Below, in pieces: positions 1-6,505 of a stretch of DNA of 15,709 nucleotides. Under the pieces are notes generated by a model. It was not told the DNA's origin. It searched no databases and saw only the letters and a list, made by a program, of their open reading frames with translations. This stretch comes from an uncultured Collinsella sp. (GTDB taxonomy: Bacteria; Actinomycetota; Coriobacteriia; Coriobacteriales; Coriobacteriaceae): NCBI GenBank assembly GCA_902491415.1, contig CABUHP010000015.1, positions 1-15,709 on the forward strand, read 5' to 3'. Positions within the stretch are counted from its first letter, which is position 1, and each line of letters begins with the position of its first letter. The position numbers and the translations under genes are program-made.

Positions 1-330
1 GGCGGTATGTACCGTCGCCGCACTGCCGCCTTTGTGGGCCCCACGGCCGAGGACACCTTGCGCGCACTGGGGATCGACGCAGCCTTTATCGGCGCAAACG
101 GCATTCTGGACGGCGACGTGTCTACGTCTAACATGGAAGAGGGCCGCATCCAGCAGCTCGCTTTTAGCAAGGCCGACTCGCGCTATCTGATCGCCGACTC
201 CAGCAAGATCGGCAAGCGCGACTTCTACACCTTCTGCCGCCTGGACAATTTGGACGCCGTGGTGTGCGAGCCGGGCATCGCCGCCGAGGATCGTGCCGCC
301 ATCGAGGAACACACGCAGGTTATTTGCTAG
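1..330 (+). CDS. DeoR-family transcriptional regulator, C-terminal part (5' end outside window)
   Basis: The open frame runs in from the left edge (first codon GGC) and stops at 328-330. It gives 109 residues matching the C-terminal effector-sensing domain of DeoR-type sugar regulators: GGMYRRRTAAFVGPTAED, then FIGANGILDG, then VSTSNMEEGRIQQ, then YLIADSSKIGKRDFYTF. The helix-turn-helix and the start codon lie upstream, outside the window. DeoR proteins of this kind usually bind a phosphorylated sugar and repress sugar-uptake or catabolic genes; its targets cannot be told from here. The ATG at 7 is an internal methionine, not the start. A diverged, broken copy of the same domain lies at 4595-4812. 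No clear intrinsic terminator follows; the first 57-bp repeat starts 119 bp after the stop. The family call is secure, the ligand unknown. Confidence 0.88.
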   Translation, partial: GGMYRRRTAAFVGPTAEDTLRALGIDAAFIGANGILDGDVSTSNMEEGRIQQLAFSKADSRYLIADSSKIGKRDFYTFCRLDNLDAVVCEPGIAAEDRAAIEEHTQVIC

Positions 331-396
331 TTATCGCTACGGGATTGCCAACGGGTGATGCGGGAGGACTTTTACCTCCTGTCATTGTGGAAACCA

Positions 397-425
397 GCGC
401 GTCAGCGCTACGCGATATGACGCGC
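397..425. repeat. Short inverted repeat downstream of the DeoR gene
   Basis: GCGCGTCA at 397-404 pairs with TGACGCGC at 418-425, an 8-bp stem with a 13-nt loop. It is followed by AAATAAGG, not a T-tract, so it is a weak terminator candidate at best. The right arm and the next bases (ATGACGCGCAAATAA) recur at about 4854-4868 just after the DeoR remnant, which suggests that the sequence belongs to the DeoR 3' flank and was duplicated with it. Nothing else is recognised between 331 and 449 apart from a 5-bp inverted repeat at 363-379. Confidence 0.4.
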
Positions 426-449
426 AAATAAGGACTCCACTATCAAATC

Positions 450-506
450 GTCTCAACCTGTAACAGGTAGGGGTGAAACCACCAACCAGATGTTACAGAT
501 TGAGAC
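450..506. repeat. 57-bp hairpin repeat, copy 1 (cluster A)
   Basis: Left arm GTCTCAACCTGTAACA (450-465) and right arm TGTTACAGATTGAGAC (491-506) are complementary except at one position, around a 25-nt centre. The centre can form its own stem, GGTG-AAAC-CACC. It is the first of seven copies in the window, all exactly 57 bp. It lies between the convergent DeoR and GntR genes. Confidence 0.85.
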
Positions 507-530
507 AATTCGGCGGGGCCTACCTTGTTT

Positions 531-587
531 GTCTCGATCTGTAACGGTTAGGACTTAAAAACTCGGCTACGTGTTACAGATCGAGAC
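531..587. repeat. 57-bp hairpin repeat, copy 2 (cluster A)
   Basis: Arms GTCTCGATCTGTAACG (531-546) and TGTTACAGATCGAGAC (572-587) pair over 15 of 16 positions; an inner TAG/CTA pair continues the stem. It starts 81 bp after copy 1, and the 24-nt linker (507-530) resembles the linkers in the other clusters. It is followed by an A-rich, not T-rich, stretch on the plus strand, so it is not an ordinary intrinsic terminator for the DeoR gene. Confidence 0.85.
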
Positions 588-602
588 AAAAGAAAAAGAA
601 CA

Positions 603-1322
603 TTAGGACTTGAAAATAAAGTTTTGATAAGGGATTCGCCCAGTTAAGACGGTGCGGCAGACAATTGAGATTAGTTTGCCTCCGGAGTCGTAAGCATAAT
701 GAGTCAGTTCGATGACCGGAAGTTTTGCAACACCATAATTACTGGCTTCGGAATCGCTAAGCTGACGTGCTCTATAGCTTTCCCTAACAGATTGGATAGA
801 CTTGGACAAGTCGTCCATGATTCTGCTAAATGCCTGAAAATCTAACTGGTTATTCGGAACGCGCGACTTTGAAATGAAGAACGTATCAGCGCCTATGAAG
901 CTGCCTTCAAGTTCGTAGGTCAATTCAAGACGCTGAATTTTGTCGCGACTTTGACATCCAAATTGTTGGAGCATCATTACGGAAATTGGACGACCTGATG
1001 TGAGGCCGCCGAAATGTTTGGTAATGGCATCTGGATCAACGCCATCGCAATGGCTTGCAAAGTCAAAGTCTAAAAGTGAATTGAGCTCGCTAACGCGTTT
1101 CGGTGCAACAAACGACCCCTTACCTTGGATTCGATAGATACTTCCACGACGCTCCAGCTCACTCATGGCAAGTCGGACGGTTGTTCTGCTTACGGCGTAT
1201 TCGTCGCAGAGTTCCATTTCTGTTGGAAGTTTATCGTCTGCTTGATATTCATCGACGATCTGCTTGAGCAGCGCGTCGGTGAGCTGTAAATAGAGTGGCC
1301 GTTTTTCGTGTGTATCGAGCAT
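603..1322 (-). CDS. GntR-family (HutC/UTRA subfamily) transcriptional regulator
   Basis: This is a 239-residue repressor. An N-terminal winged helix (about residues 8-74) contains [20 protein letters not shown] and ends in [10 protein letters not shown], the usual GntR pattern. The rest (about 95-235) fits a UTRA ligand-binding domain, which in this subfamily commonly senses a phosphorylated sugar. I chose the ATG at 1322 because GAGG sits 5 nt upstream; an in-frame ATG at 1340 would add six residues but has a weaker, more distant Shine-Dalgarno. The gene lies 72 bp downstream of the TIM-barrel-like gene on the same strand and is probably co-transcribed with it, divergent from the permease at 2672. 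Its likely operator is the palindrome at 2362-2379. The codons look more AT-rich than those of the LacI-linked operons, which may mean separate ancestry. Confidence 0.9.
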   Translation of the reverse strand: MLDTHEKRPLYLQLTDALLKQIVDEYQADDKLPTEMELCDEYAVSRTTVRLAMSELERRGSIYRIQGKGSFVAPKRVSELNSLLDFDFASHCDGVDPDAITKHFGGLTSGRPISVMMLQQFGCQSRDKIQRLELTYELEGSFIGADTFFISKSRVPNNQLDFQAFSRIMDDLSKSIQSVRESYRARQLSDSEASNYGVAKLPVIELTHYAYDSGGKLISIVCRTVLTGRIPYQNFIFKS

Positions 1323-1394
1323 TAGAGCCTCAGTTTGCATGTTGGTTATACCTGATGGTTGCCTCAGTCGGGATGTAACGTGGGCAAGGTAACC

Positions 1395-2315
1395 TTAACG
1401 TATCACAGAGCGGCTCAGCATGACGATCTGATGCCTGTATCCACGAAGGGCTTGTCCGAGCGTGAAGATATTCTGGGGCAGGCAAATACCGTTCATGGAG
1501 TCCCCGATATGTTGGAGGTCAGCGCCGGCTGCTTTTGCTGCAAGGCCTATTTTCTTAATGGTCTCGCTGTCGCAGGAGTCTTGACTCGTCCCGTTCGCCG
1601 CCATGACGAGAACCTTCTCTTCAATTGACTTGCCTACGTTGTGGGATCGTACAAAGTCTACGATGGCGCGCAGGTCTGCTTCTTGGAAGCAAGGGACGGT
1701 GTAGGGGGCTGGCACGAGAAGGATATCGACGCCGAGGTCAACAAACTTGCGCGCAATTTCGAGCGTCATGACAGGTTCCGCAACGCCCGCTCCATGCATT
1801 TTTCCGGCTATGACCAGGCCATTGAAATGCTCTTTGGAGAGTTTAATCGAATGGGCGATTGCATCGTTGGAGACGCCGGTTCCAGGGTTGCCCGTCAGGC
1901 AGATAAAATCAAATCCGAGTTCGTTAGCCTTTTCTAAGGTCTTGGGAGAGACGCGACGACCCATGGGGATTTCCGTTCGGGATTCAGACATCTCTGCCTC
2001 GTTATCAACTGGCTCCAGATTGACGCCAATGGGCCTTCCGCATGCTCGCTTCACCCAAGTGACCGGGTTTTCATTGAGATCATCTGGAATACCGGCAATA
2101 ACTGGATCGAACACATCGAGCGCGTTAAACAGAAGCAGGTCGGCACCTGCGGCACGTTCGATTTCTGCATTAGTAACGCCGCCGAGAAATTGGGAAGAGG
2201 GTACGTTTTCCGCCATGATGGTACGTCCCTCGGAAGCCAGAATTGCCTGTTTTAGATCCATGGGTGACGTGGCGGCAAAATCGGATGCGGACATGTTCAG
2301 TAATCGTTTGGGCAT
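1395..2315 (-). CDS. Uncharacterised TIM-barrel-like protein linked to a lactose-type PTS permease
   Basis: A complete 306-residue cytosolic protein; AAAGGAAG lies about 5 nt before the ATG. There is no signal peptide or membrane segment. Regularly spaced strand-like blocks suggest a beta/alpha barrel: AAGADLLLFNALDVFDPVI, RPIGVNLEPV, FDFICLTGNPGTGVSNDAI, GLVIAGKMHGAGV, GVDILLVPAPYTVPCF, and a C-terminal AAGADLQHIGDSMNG. The runs rich in Gly, Asn and Asp at strand ends could bind a phosphorylated ligand. From memory, relatives sit beside PTS genes in Firmicutes and Actinobacteria, are sometimes mislabelled haloacid dehalogenase or PEP-mutase-like, and may be Pfam DUF7916; I cannot verify this. 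Its place, paired with a permease that lacks a glycosidase, suggests it handles or senses the imported phospho-sugar. The reaction is unknown. Confidence 0.8.
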   Translation of the reverse strand: MPKRLLNMSASDFAATSPMDLKQAILASEGRTIMAENVPSSQFLGGVTNAEIERAAGADLLLFNALDVFDPVIAGIPDDLNENPVTWVKRACGRPIGVNLEPVDNEAEMSESRTEIPMGRRVSPKTLEKANELGFDFICLTGNPGTGVSNDAIAHSIKLSKEHFNGLVIAGKMHGAGVAEPVMTLEIARKFVDLGVDILLVPAPYTVPCFQEADLRAIVDFVRSHNVGKSIEEKVLVMAANGTSQDSCDSETIKKIGLAAKAAGADLQHIGDSMNGICLPQNIFTLGQALRGYRHQIVMLSRSVIR

Positions 2316-2361
2316 TGTTACTTCCTTTGACTAGAACGACAGGCTTGTGACATTGTCTCTA

Positions 2362-2379
2362 ATATTGTTACAACAATAT
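2362..2379. promoter_or_regulatory. Palindromic operator candidate for the GntR regulator
   Basis: ATATTGTT-AC-AACAATAT is a perfect 8-bp inverted repeat with a 2-bp centre. Its length and A/T-rich symmetry fit a GntR/HutC dimer site. It overlaps the expected transcription start of the minus-strand pair, downstream of the -10 candidate at 2387-2392, where a bound repressor would block initiation. A smaller palindrome, ATATT-C-AATAT (2378-2388), overlaps it. Confidence 0.6.
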
Positions 2380-2386
2380 ATTCAAT

Positions 2387-2416
2387 ATGTTATATCCAAT
2401 CGGTGAACGGTTGCAA
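2387..2416 (-). promoter_or_regulatory. Candidate promoter for the TIM-barrel/GntR pair
   Basis: On the minus strand TTGCAA (2416-2411) and TAACAT (2392-2387) are separated by 18 bp; each matches the consensus at four of six positions. One copy of the CGGTGAACGGTTG motif (2401-2413) lies mostly in the spacer and just overlaps the -35. The assignment is by eye only. Confidence 0.35.
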
Positions 2417-2487
2417 ACTTATTGTACTGCTCGGAAAAAATAGCCTTTAGCTGGGAAAACCTTATATTAATCAACTACCGTTCACCG
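2401..2487. promoter_or_regulatory. Pair of inverted CGGTGAACGGTWG motifs between divergent promoters
   Basis: CGGTGAACGGTTG (2401-2413) and its inverted near-copy CTACCGTTCACCG (2475-2487) share a perfect 10-bp core in opposite orientations, about 77 bp centre to centre. The second copy ends 17 bp before the TTGACA at 2505. Closely similar motifs lie directly upstream of both LacI promoters (9974-9986, 14999-15010), so the binding protein is more likely a shared regulator than the local GntR protein. Confidence 0.6.
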
Positions 2488-2504
2488 AATAAGTATTTGA
2501 ATTC

Positions 2505-2533
2505 TTGACATATCGAAAAAGCGGAAAAAGAAT
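2505..2533 (+). promoter_or_regulatory. Candidate promoter for the first EIICB permease
   Basis: A perfect TTGACA (2505-2510) is followed after 17 bp by AAGAAT (2528-2533), which matches four of six -10 positions. This leaves a leader of roughly 130 nt before the ATG at 2672. Confidence 0.45.
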
Positions 2534-2579
2534 TGGTTATGACAAATCGCGCAAATGATATTACATTTCGCACAAGAAC

Positions 2580-2603
2580 GTATTCACTTACATAAGTGGA
2601 TAC
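2580..2603. repeat. Inverted repeat in the leader of the first EIICB gene
   Basis: GTATTCACTTA and TAAGTGGATAC form an 11-bp inverted repeat with one mismatch around a 2-bp centre. It could be an operator or, with a wider loop, a leader hairpin. It lies downstream of the promoter candidate and 68 bp before the start codon. An imperfect repeat (GCAAATG / CATTTCGC, 2551-2571) precedes it. Confidence 0.45.
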
Positions 2604-2671
2604 AAACGGGGACGACGACGGTTGAGTCCGGATAAATCGTTGTGTGCCCGGGAATCATGAAAGGATGTGTT

Positions 2672-4366
2672 ATGGACGCTATCGTCAAATTCCTTGAAAA
2701 ACACCAGCCTCTCTTCGACAAAATCTCGAGGAACATTTATCTGGTGGCGATTAAGGATGGCTTTCTCTCGAATATGCCAATTGTGCTGTTCTCGAGCCTG
2801 TTCCTTCTTCTTTCGACGCTCCCTGCCTATGTAGGCATCACGCTTCCGTCTGAGGTGCTGGATTTCTTCAATAAAATCTATGCATATACCATGGGACTTC
2901 TTGGCATTATGGTGGCCGGCACCACGGCGAGCTCACTTGCCATGTCGATGAACCGTCGCATGCCTTCGGGTAAATCTCTCAACCCCACCTCGTGCATGGT
3001 TTGTGCCATGTGCGGCATGCTCTTGCTATCGGTGACGAACGATGTTGTCTCGATTGGCGGAGCAGATACATCTGTTTTTGAAACCGGCTATATGGGAACT
3101 AAGGGTTTTCTCGCTGCGTTCGTAGCCGCATTCTTGACCGTTAATATCTATAAGGTGTGCATTAGCCATAATGTGACGATCAAGCTTCCCAAAGAGGTCC
3201 CTGGCTCTATTGCGCAGAGTTTTCGCGATATCTTTGCATTTGGGTTTTCGATCCTTGCGTGCGCTTTTATCGATCTTGCGAGCCGCAAGCTGCTTGCTGT
3301 GCCGTTCGCCAATTTGGTATCCGCTCTCATCTCGCCGCTGTTCTCCGCGGTCGACACCTATCCTGGCATGGCGCTTATCGAAGGCGCGGTCGCACTTTTC
3401 CAATTTATGGGTATCCACGGTGCTTCGGTTGTCATGAGTCCGATTAATGCTGCGCTCTACGGCAATACCGTTACCAATCTTGAGGTTTTCCAAGCAGGTG
3501 GACATCCGTCAATTGCTCTCACGCAGGACTTTACAAGCTTCATCGGCGGTCTGGGCGGTTCTGGCTGCACGTTCATCGTTCCTATTATCCTGATCATGTT
3601 TATGCGCTCCAAGCAGCTTAAAGCCATGGGCAAGGCATCGATTATCCCGGTGATTTTTGGAGTTAACGAGCCCGTTATCTTCGGTATGCCGATTGTTCTC
3701 AATCCCTATATGTTCGTGCCCTTCCTAGTGGCTCCTATGGTCAACGCCATTATCGGTAAATTTTTCATTGACGTCATTGGAATGAACGCCCCCATGTATA
3801 CCATGCCGTGGGCGCTTCCCGGCCCAATCGGTGCGTTCCTCACCACGGGTCTCGATCTGCGTTCTCTCGTATTGATGGCAGTGCTGTTGGTCGTTGACTT
3901 TGTGATTTACTATCCGTTCTGCAAGGCGTATGACCATCAGCTTTGTTTGGAAGAGTCTGCAAAGGAGACTGCAGGAACCTCGGATGCAGATGCTATTGCC
4001 GCACAGGAAAATGTCGCAAAAGCTCTCGAGGCGGTAAAGGACAAGGCGGAGCAGATCCGCGTGCTTGTGCTTTGCCAGGGTGCCGGCACTTCGACTCTCT
4101 TGGCAAATGCTCTTCGCGAAGGTGCCGCTGCTAAGGGTATCGATCTGGTTTCTCAGTCCGGTGCGTACGGAAGCCACTATGAGACGATGGATCAGTACAA
4201 CGTGATTGTTCTGGCGCCCCAGGCACGCATGTACTATGACGCTATGAAGGCCGATACCGATCGCCTTGGAATTAAACTGCTCACCACAAGGGGCAAGGAG
4301 TATATCGACCTTACCAACGATCCCGAAGGTGCAATTGACTGGATCGTTCAGGAGCTGGCCAAATAG
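2672..4366 (+). CDS. PTS lactose/cellobiose-family permease, EIICB fusion (paralogue 1)
   Basis: This 564-residue membrane protein imports and phosphorylates a disaccharide or glycoside. Residues 1-425 form the multi-spanning IIC domain. GIHG (His249) and VNEP (Glu333) match the conserved His and Glu that contact the sugar 6-hydroxyl in the diacetylchitobiose permease structure, as I recall it. An Ala/Glu-rich linker (about 425-460) leads to a IIB domain starting at VLVLCQGAGTS, whose Cys468 is the phosphorylation site; GKEYIDLTNDPEGA resembles the end of LacE IIB. I chose the ATG at 2672 rather than the upstream in-frame GTG at 2642, because AAAGGA lies 6 nt before it and both paralogues begin the same way (MDAIVK, MESIVK). 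Its unusual neighbour is the TIM-barrel-like gene, with no GH1 enzyme. The substrate is unknown. Confidence 0.93.
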   Translation: MDAIVKFLEKHQPLFDKISRNIYLVAIKDGFLSNMPIVLFSSLFLLLSTLPAYVGITLPSEVLDFFNKIYAYTMGLLGIMVAGTTASSLAMSMNRRMPSGKSLNPTSCMVCAMCGMLLLSVTNDVVSIGGADTSVFETGYMGTKGFLAAFVAAFLTVNIYKVCISHNVTIKLPKEVPGSIAQSFRDIFAFGFSILACAFIDLASRKLLAVPFANLVSALISPLFSAVDTYPGMALIEGAVALFQFMGIHGASVVMSPINAALYGNTVTNLEVFQAGGHPSIALTQDFTSFIGGLGGSGCTFIVPIILIMFMRSKQLKAMGKASIIPVIFGVNEPVIFGMPIVLNPYMFVPFLVAPMVNAIIGKFFIDVIGMNAPMYTMPWALPGPIGAFLTTGLDLRSLVLMAVLLVVDFVIYYPFCKAYDHQLCLEESAKETAGTSDADAIAAQENVAKALEAVKDKAEQIRVLVLCQGAGTSTLLANALREGAAAKGIDLVSQSGAYGSHYETMDQYNVIVLAPQARMYYDAMKADTDRLGIKLLTTRGKEYIDLTNDPEGAIDWIVQELAK

Positions 4367-4401
4367 TGGATGCACTTCGTCGTTGATTCGTCGGTGTATG
4401 G

Positions 4402-4436
4402 TACGGCCCCGCAGCTTATTGAGCTGCGGGGCCGTA
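4402..4436 (+). terminator. Intrinsic terminator after the first EIICB gene
   Basis: A perfect 15-bp GC-rich stem (4402-4416 with 4422-4436) closes a 5-nt loop and is followed by a short TTTC. It lies 36 bp after the stop at 4366. The T-tract is short, but the stem is very strong. Confidence 0.8.
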
Positions 4437-4457
4437 TTTCGTTGAGTATCTAATTGA

Positions 4458-4812
4458 GACAATGCGCGCAACCGTCGTGAGATCGCATTGGCGCTCTCCG
4501 AGTCACCGACAAGCTGACTTTCATCTATGTGACCAATTCGCTTTCGGCCTTTAGCCTGCTCGAGGCGCGCGAGGATTGCGAGCTGTGCCTGGTGGGCGGC
4601 ATGTACCGCCGCCGCACCGCCGCCTTTGTGGGGCCCACGGCCGAGGATACCCTGCGCGCGCTGGGCATCGATGCGGCGTTTATCGGCGCCAACGGTATTC
4701 TGGACGGCGACGTGTCCACGTCCAACATGGACGAGGGCCGCATCCAGCAGCTCACCTTTAGCAAGGTCGATACGCGCTATCTGATTGCCGACTCCAGCAG
4801 GATCGGCAGGCG
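4458..4812 (+). pseudogene. Broken remnant of a second DeoR-family regulator
   Basis: Two frames carry DeoR-like sequence. At 4458-4502 one frame reads DNARNRREIALALSE, like the region just after the DNA-binding domain. From about 4502 another frame reads VTDKLTFIYVTNSLSAFSLL and continues through GGMYRRRTAAFVGPTAED and VSTSNMDEGRIQQ to about 4812. The jump in frame, and the absence of the usual stretch between these blocks, point to an internal deletion with a frameshift. The DNA-binding part is missing: an in-frame TGA stands just before 4458. From 4595 on, the sequence runs parallel to 1-218 with only scattered substitutions, then diverges before the C-terminal block, so the 3' end is also lost. 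An open frame persists from a GTG at 4529 to 4909, but I do not consider it a functional protein. Confidence 0.8.
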
Positions 4813-4905
4813 ATACATCTGCCCCCCTGCCGGCGCGGGGGTACCGCTTTACAATGACGCGCAAATAACTTTGAGCAACAAGGATGAGGCTATTCTGAGA
4901 TATGA

Positions 4906-6138
4906 CTAGACTCCGTATTTCGTCTTTATGTCCCTTGAGAATGAATCATAGTCTTCATAGAGCCCCTCTTTGCTTTCATCCTCGGCGTGGTTTATACGTT
5001 CAAGGAGCTTATCCTTTGGAGCCTCTTTTGTTATTGCGGCCTCGCTATCGGGTATTGTGGATTGCAAGAATAGTTCTAGAGCATGGACGTCTTTGAGTAT
5101 GTAGCCTGTCGAACGACCCGCTCCTGTTTTTTCGATTGCGCTGCAACTAACAAGCTGACCGAGGGTTCGTTTAACGGTGACCTCGCTGATATCGGGGCAG
5201 TTGGATCGGATGTCGGATTTCTTAATGACGCCGGGTCTCTGTTGAAATAGAACGGCGATGCGCGCTTGCTTCGACATGGGACGAGTGCTTGATTCAATTA
5301 AGGTACGCTGCTCGAGCTGTCGGTAGGCGGCCAGGGTTGTTCCGAGCATGAAACGGATAAAGGGTACTTCGGTGTTTTGATTTTCATTCCATCCAGTGGA
5401 GCTTGCAGCGAGAGCGTTGTAGTAAAGCGCTTTGTTGTCTTCAATAAGTCGTTCGATGCCGATGTAACGCGCAACGTCGTATCCAGTCTTTTCGAGCAGC
5501 AGCGTTGTAAGGAGCCGGCTCATCCTGCCATTGCCATCGTTGAAGGGATGAATGCTAACAAAATCGAAGATAAAGCGGAGCGATATAAGGAGGGGATCGC
5601 AAACTTGGCGAGATAAAGCATCGTTGAGGGACTGGCAGGCTTCTTTAATAAGTCCCGGGGTTGCTAGGGCCGAAGGGGGCCTAAAGCGCACAAATCGATT
5701 TCCTTGATCGTCAATGGAGACGATTTCGTTATCGCTATCTTTCCAATGGCCTCCATACGAGATTGCCGTGTGCGCCATGAGGTCACGATGCAACTGCAGA
5801 ATGACCGATGGCGTTACGGGAATGGAATCGTGTTGCTCGTGAATAAGCGACAGCACATCTCGGTATCCAGCAATTTCTTCCTCTGCGCGGGAGCTTGGCT
5901 TGGCGGAATACGCCATGATCGCTTTGAGTCTTTTTTGGGTGGTAACAATTCCTTCAAGTCCGTTGGAGGACCGGGTGCTTTGGATCTTAGCCTCCTCCAT
6001 TAGGGACGATAGAAGCTCGGGTTTGACTTGACTCAGAGCAAGCTGACGGCCTTTATGCTCGCGTATCGAGAGGAGGAGGTTGGTGATTGGAGTTGCTTCG
6101 AGTTCCGCTGGGACTGTGGTGTAATCGAACTGGCGCAT
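4906..6138 (-). CDS. Fic-domain protein (predicted AMP-transferase, class II) with C-terminal winged helix
   Basis: A complete 410-residue protein; AAAGGAG sits a few bases before the ATG. HPFNDGNGR (residues 197-205) is the full Fic catalytic motif HPFx(D/E)GNGR, with His197 as catalytic residue; such enzymes usually move AMP from ATP to a target protein. SNGLEG (58-63) matches the inhibitory (S/T)xxxE(G/N) motif, and its N-terminal place makes this a class II, self-inhibited Fic. Residues about 286-348 look like a winged helix (ISEVTVKRTLGQLVSCSAIEK), followed by a charged tail ending DSFSRDIKTKYGV. There is no separate antitoxin gene beside it. The 30-bp inverted repeat just upstream (6148-6220) suggests autoregulation through the winged helix. 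The gene looks more AT-rich than its neighbours and has no link to sugar uptake, so transfer is plausible. The target is unknown. Confidence 0.92.
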   Translation of the reverse strand: MRQFDYTTVPAELEATPITNLLLSIREHKGRQLALSQVKPELLSSLMEEAKIQSTRSSNGLEGIVTTQKRLKAIMAYSAKPSSRAEEEIAGYRDVLSLIHEQHDSIPVTPSVILQLHRDLMAHTAISYGGHWKDSDNEIVSIDDQGNRFVRFRPPSALATPGLIKEACQSLNDALSRQVCDPLLISLRFIFDFVSIHPFNDGNGRMSRLLTTLLLEKTGYDVARYIGIERLIEDNKALYYNALAASSTGWNENQNTEVPFIRFMLGTTLAAYRQLEQRTLIESSTRPMSKQARIAVLFQQRPGVIKKSDIRSNCPDISEVTVKRTLGQLVSCSAIEKTGAGRSTGYILKDVHALELFLQSTIPDSEAAITKEAPKDKLLERINHAEDESKEGLYEDYDSFSRDIKTKYGV

Positions 6139-6147
6139 GCGGCTCCT

Positions 6148-6220
6148 TTCGGTATCACGAACATACTTTCGATATCATAATATCATTAAATGATACCGAA
6201 AGTATGTTCGTGATACCGAA
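6148..6220. promoter_or_regulatory. 30-bp inverted repeat with four half-sites upstream of the Fic gene
   Basis: The arms 6148-6177 and 6191-6220 are complementary at 29 of 30 positions around an AT-rich 13-bp centre. Each arm holds two direct decamers, TTCGGTATCA and TTCG(A/G)TATCA, separated by CGAACATACT, so there are four half-sites in all. The repeat ends next to the Fic Shine-Dalgarno sequence and probably covers the promoter. It fits a cooperative operator, most simply for the Fic protein's own winged helix. Confidence 0.75.
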
Positions 6221-6275
6221 AACTAGAAACCATGCTTTATAACTGCTTGGAAAGTTCGGATTTGACTATCTTATT

Positions 6276-6332
6276 GTCTCGATCTGTAACAGTTAGACGG
6301 TTAAAAGCGGGCTACGTGTTACAGATTGAGAT
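6276..6332. repeat. 57-bp hairpin repeat, copy 3 (cluster B)
   Basis: Arms GTCTCGATCTGTAACA (6276-6291) and TGTTACAGATTGAGAT (6317-6332) pair along almost their whole length, with the inner TAG/CTA pair present. The cluster lies upstream of the Fic gene and downstream of the first GH1 gene, both on the minus strand, so it is not limited to convergent gene ends. Confidence 0.85.
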
Positions 6333-6355
6333 CATTCAGCCCTGGTCGCCCGTTC

Positions 6356-6412
6356 GTCTAAATCTATAACAGTTAGGATTGAAAATCCCTGCTAGATGTT
6401 ACAGATCGAGAT
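6356..6412. repeat. 57-bp hairpin repeat, copy 4 (cluster B)
   Basis: Arms GTCTAAATCTATAACA (6356-6371) and TGTTACAGATCGAGAT (6397-6412) are the most diverged pair of the seven. The apex still pairs, as GGAT-TGAAA-ATCC. It starts 80 bp after copy 3, with a 23-nt linker. Confidence 0.8.
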
Positions 6413-6446
6413 AAACGGCCTGCTCGGGCTCACCAAAAACAAAAAA

Positions 6447-6483
6447 GGCCGCATGCGAACCCGTGGGGGATTCGCATGCGGCC
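6447..6483 (-). terminator. Intrinsic terminator of the first permease/GH1 operon
   Basis: GGCCGCATGCGAA (6447-6459) pairs perfectly with TTCGCATGCGGCC (6471-6483). Read on the minus strand, the stem is followed by TTTTTTGTTTTTGG (6446 downward). It lies 22 bp beyond the stop of the GH1 gene. Confidence 0.92.
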
Positions 6484-6505
6484 GACAGGGGATACGCGGC
6501 TGAAG

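Noticed and set aside
450..587. Hairpin clusters as a CRISPR array
   Set aside because: The repeat units are long palindromes, spacers are related to each other and not unique, copies number two or three per site, and no cas genes are present.
1359..2334. Plus-strand open frames opposite the barrel-like gene
   Set aside because: They are antisense to a protein with clear, ordered secondary-structure blocks and a good ribosome site, and carry no recognisable domain.
4822..4841. C-run/G-run hairpin after the DeoR remnant as terminator of the Fic gene
   Set aside because: Only a 5-bp C/G stem and no T-tract on the minus strand; position 65 bp beyond the Fic stop is suitable, but the support is too thin.
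3725..4864. Open frame (379 codons) on the minus strand across permease 1, its terminator and the DeoR remnant
   Set aside because: It runs through a strong terminator hairpin and antisense to two unrelated sequences, with no domain; a chance open frame.
4529..4909. 126-codon open frame as a functional small regulator
   Set aside because: It starts at an internal GTG in the middle of a DeoR domain, lacks the DNA-binding half and ends in unrelated sequence; described as a pseudogene.
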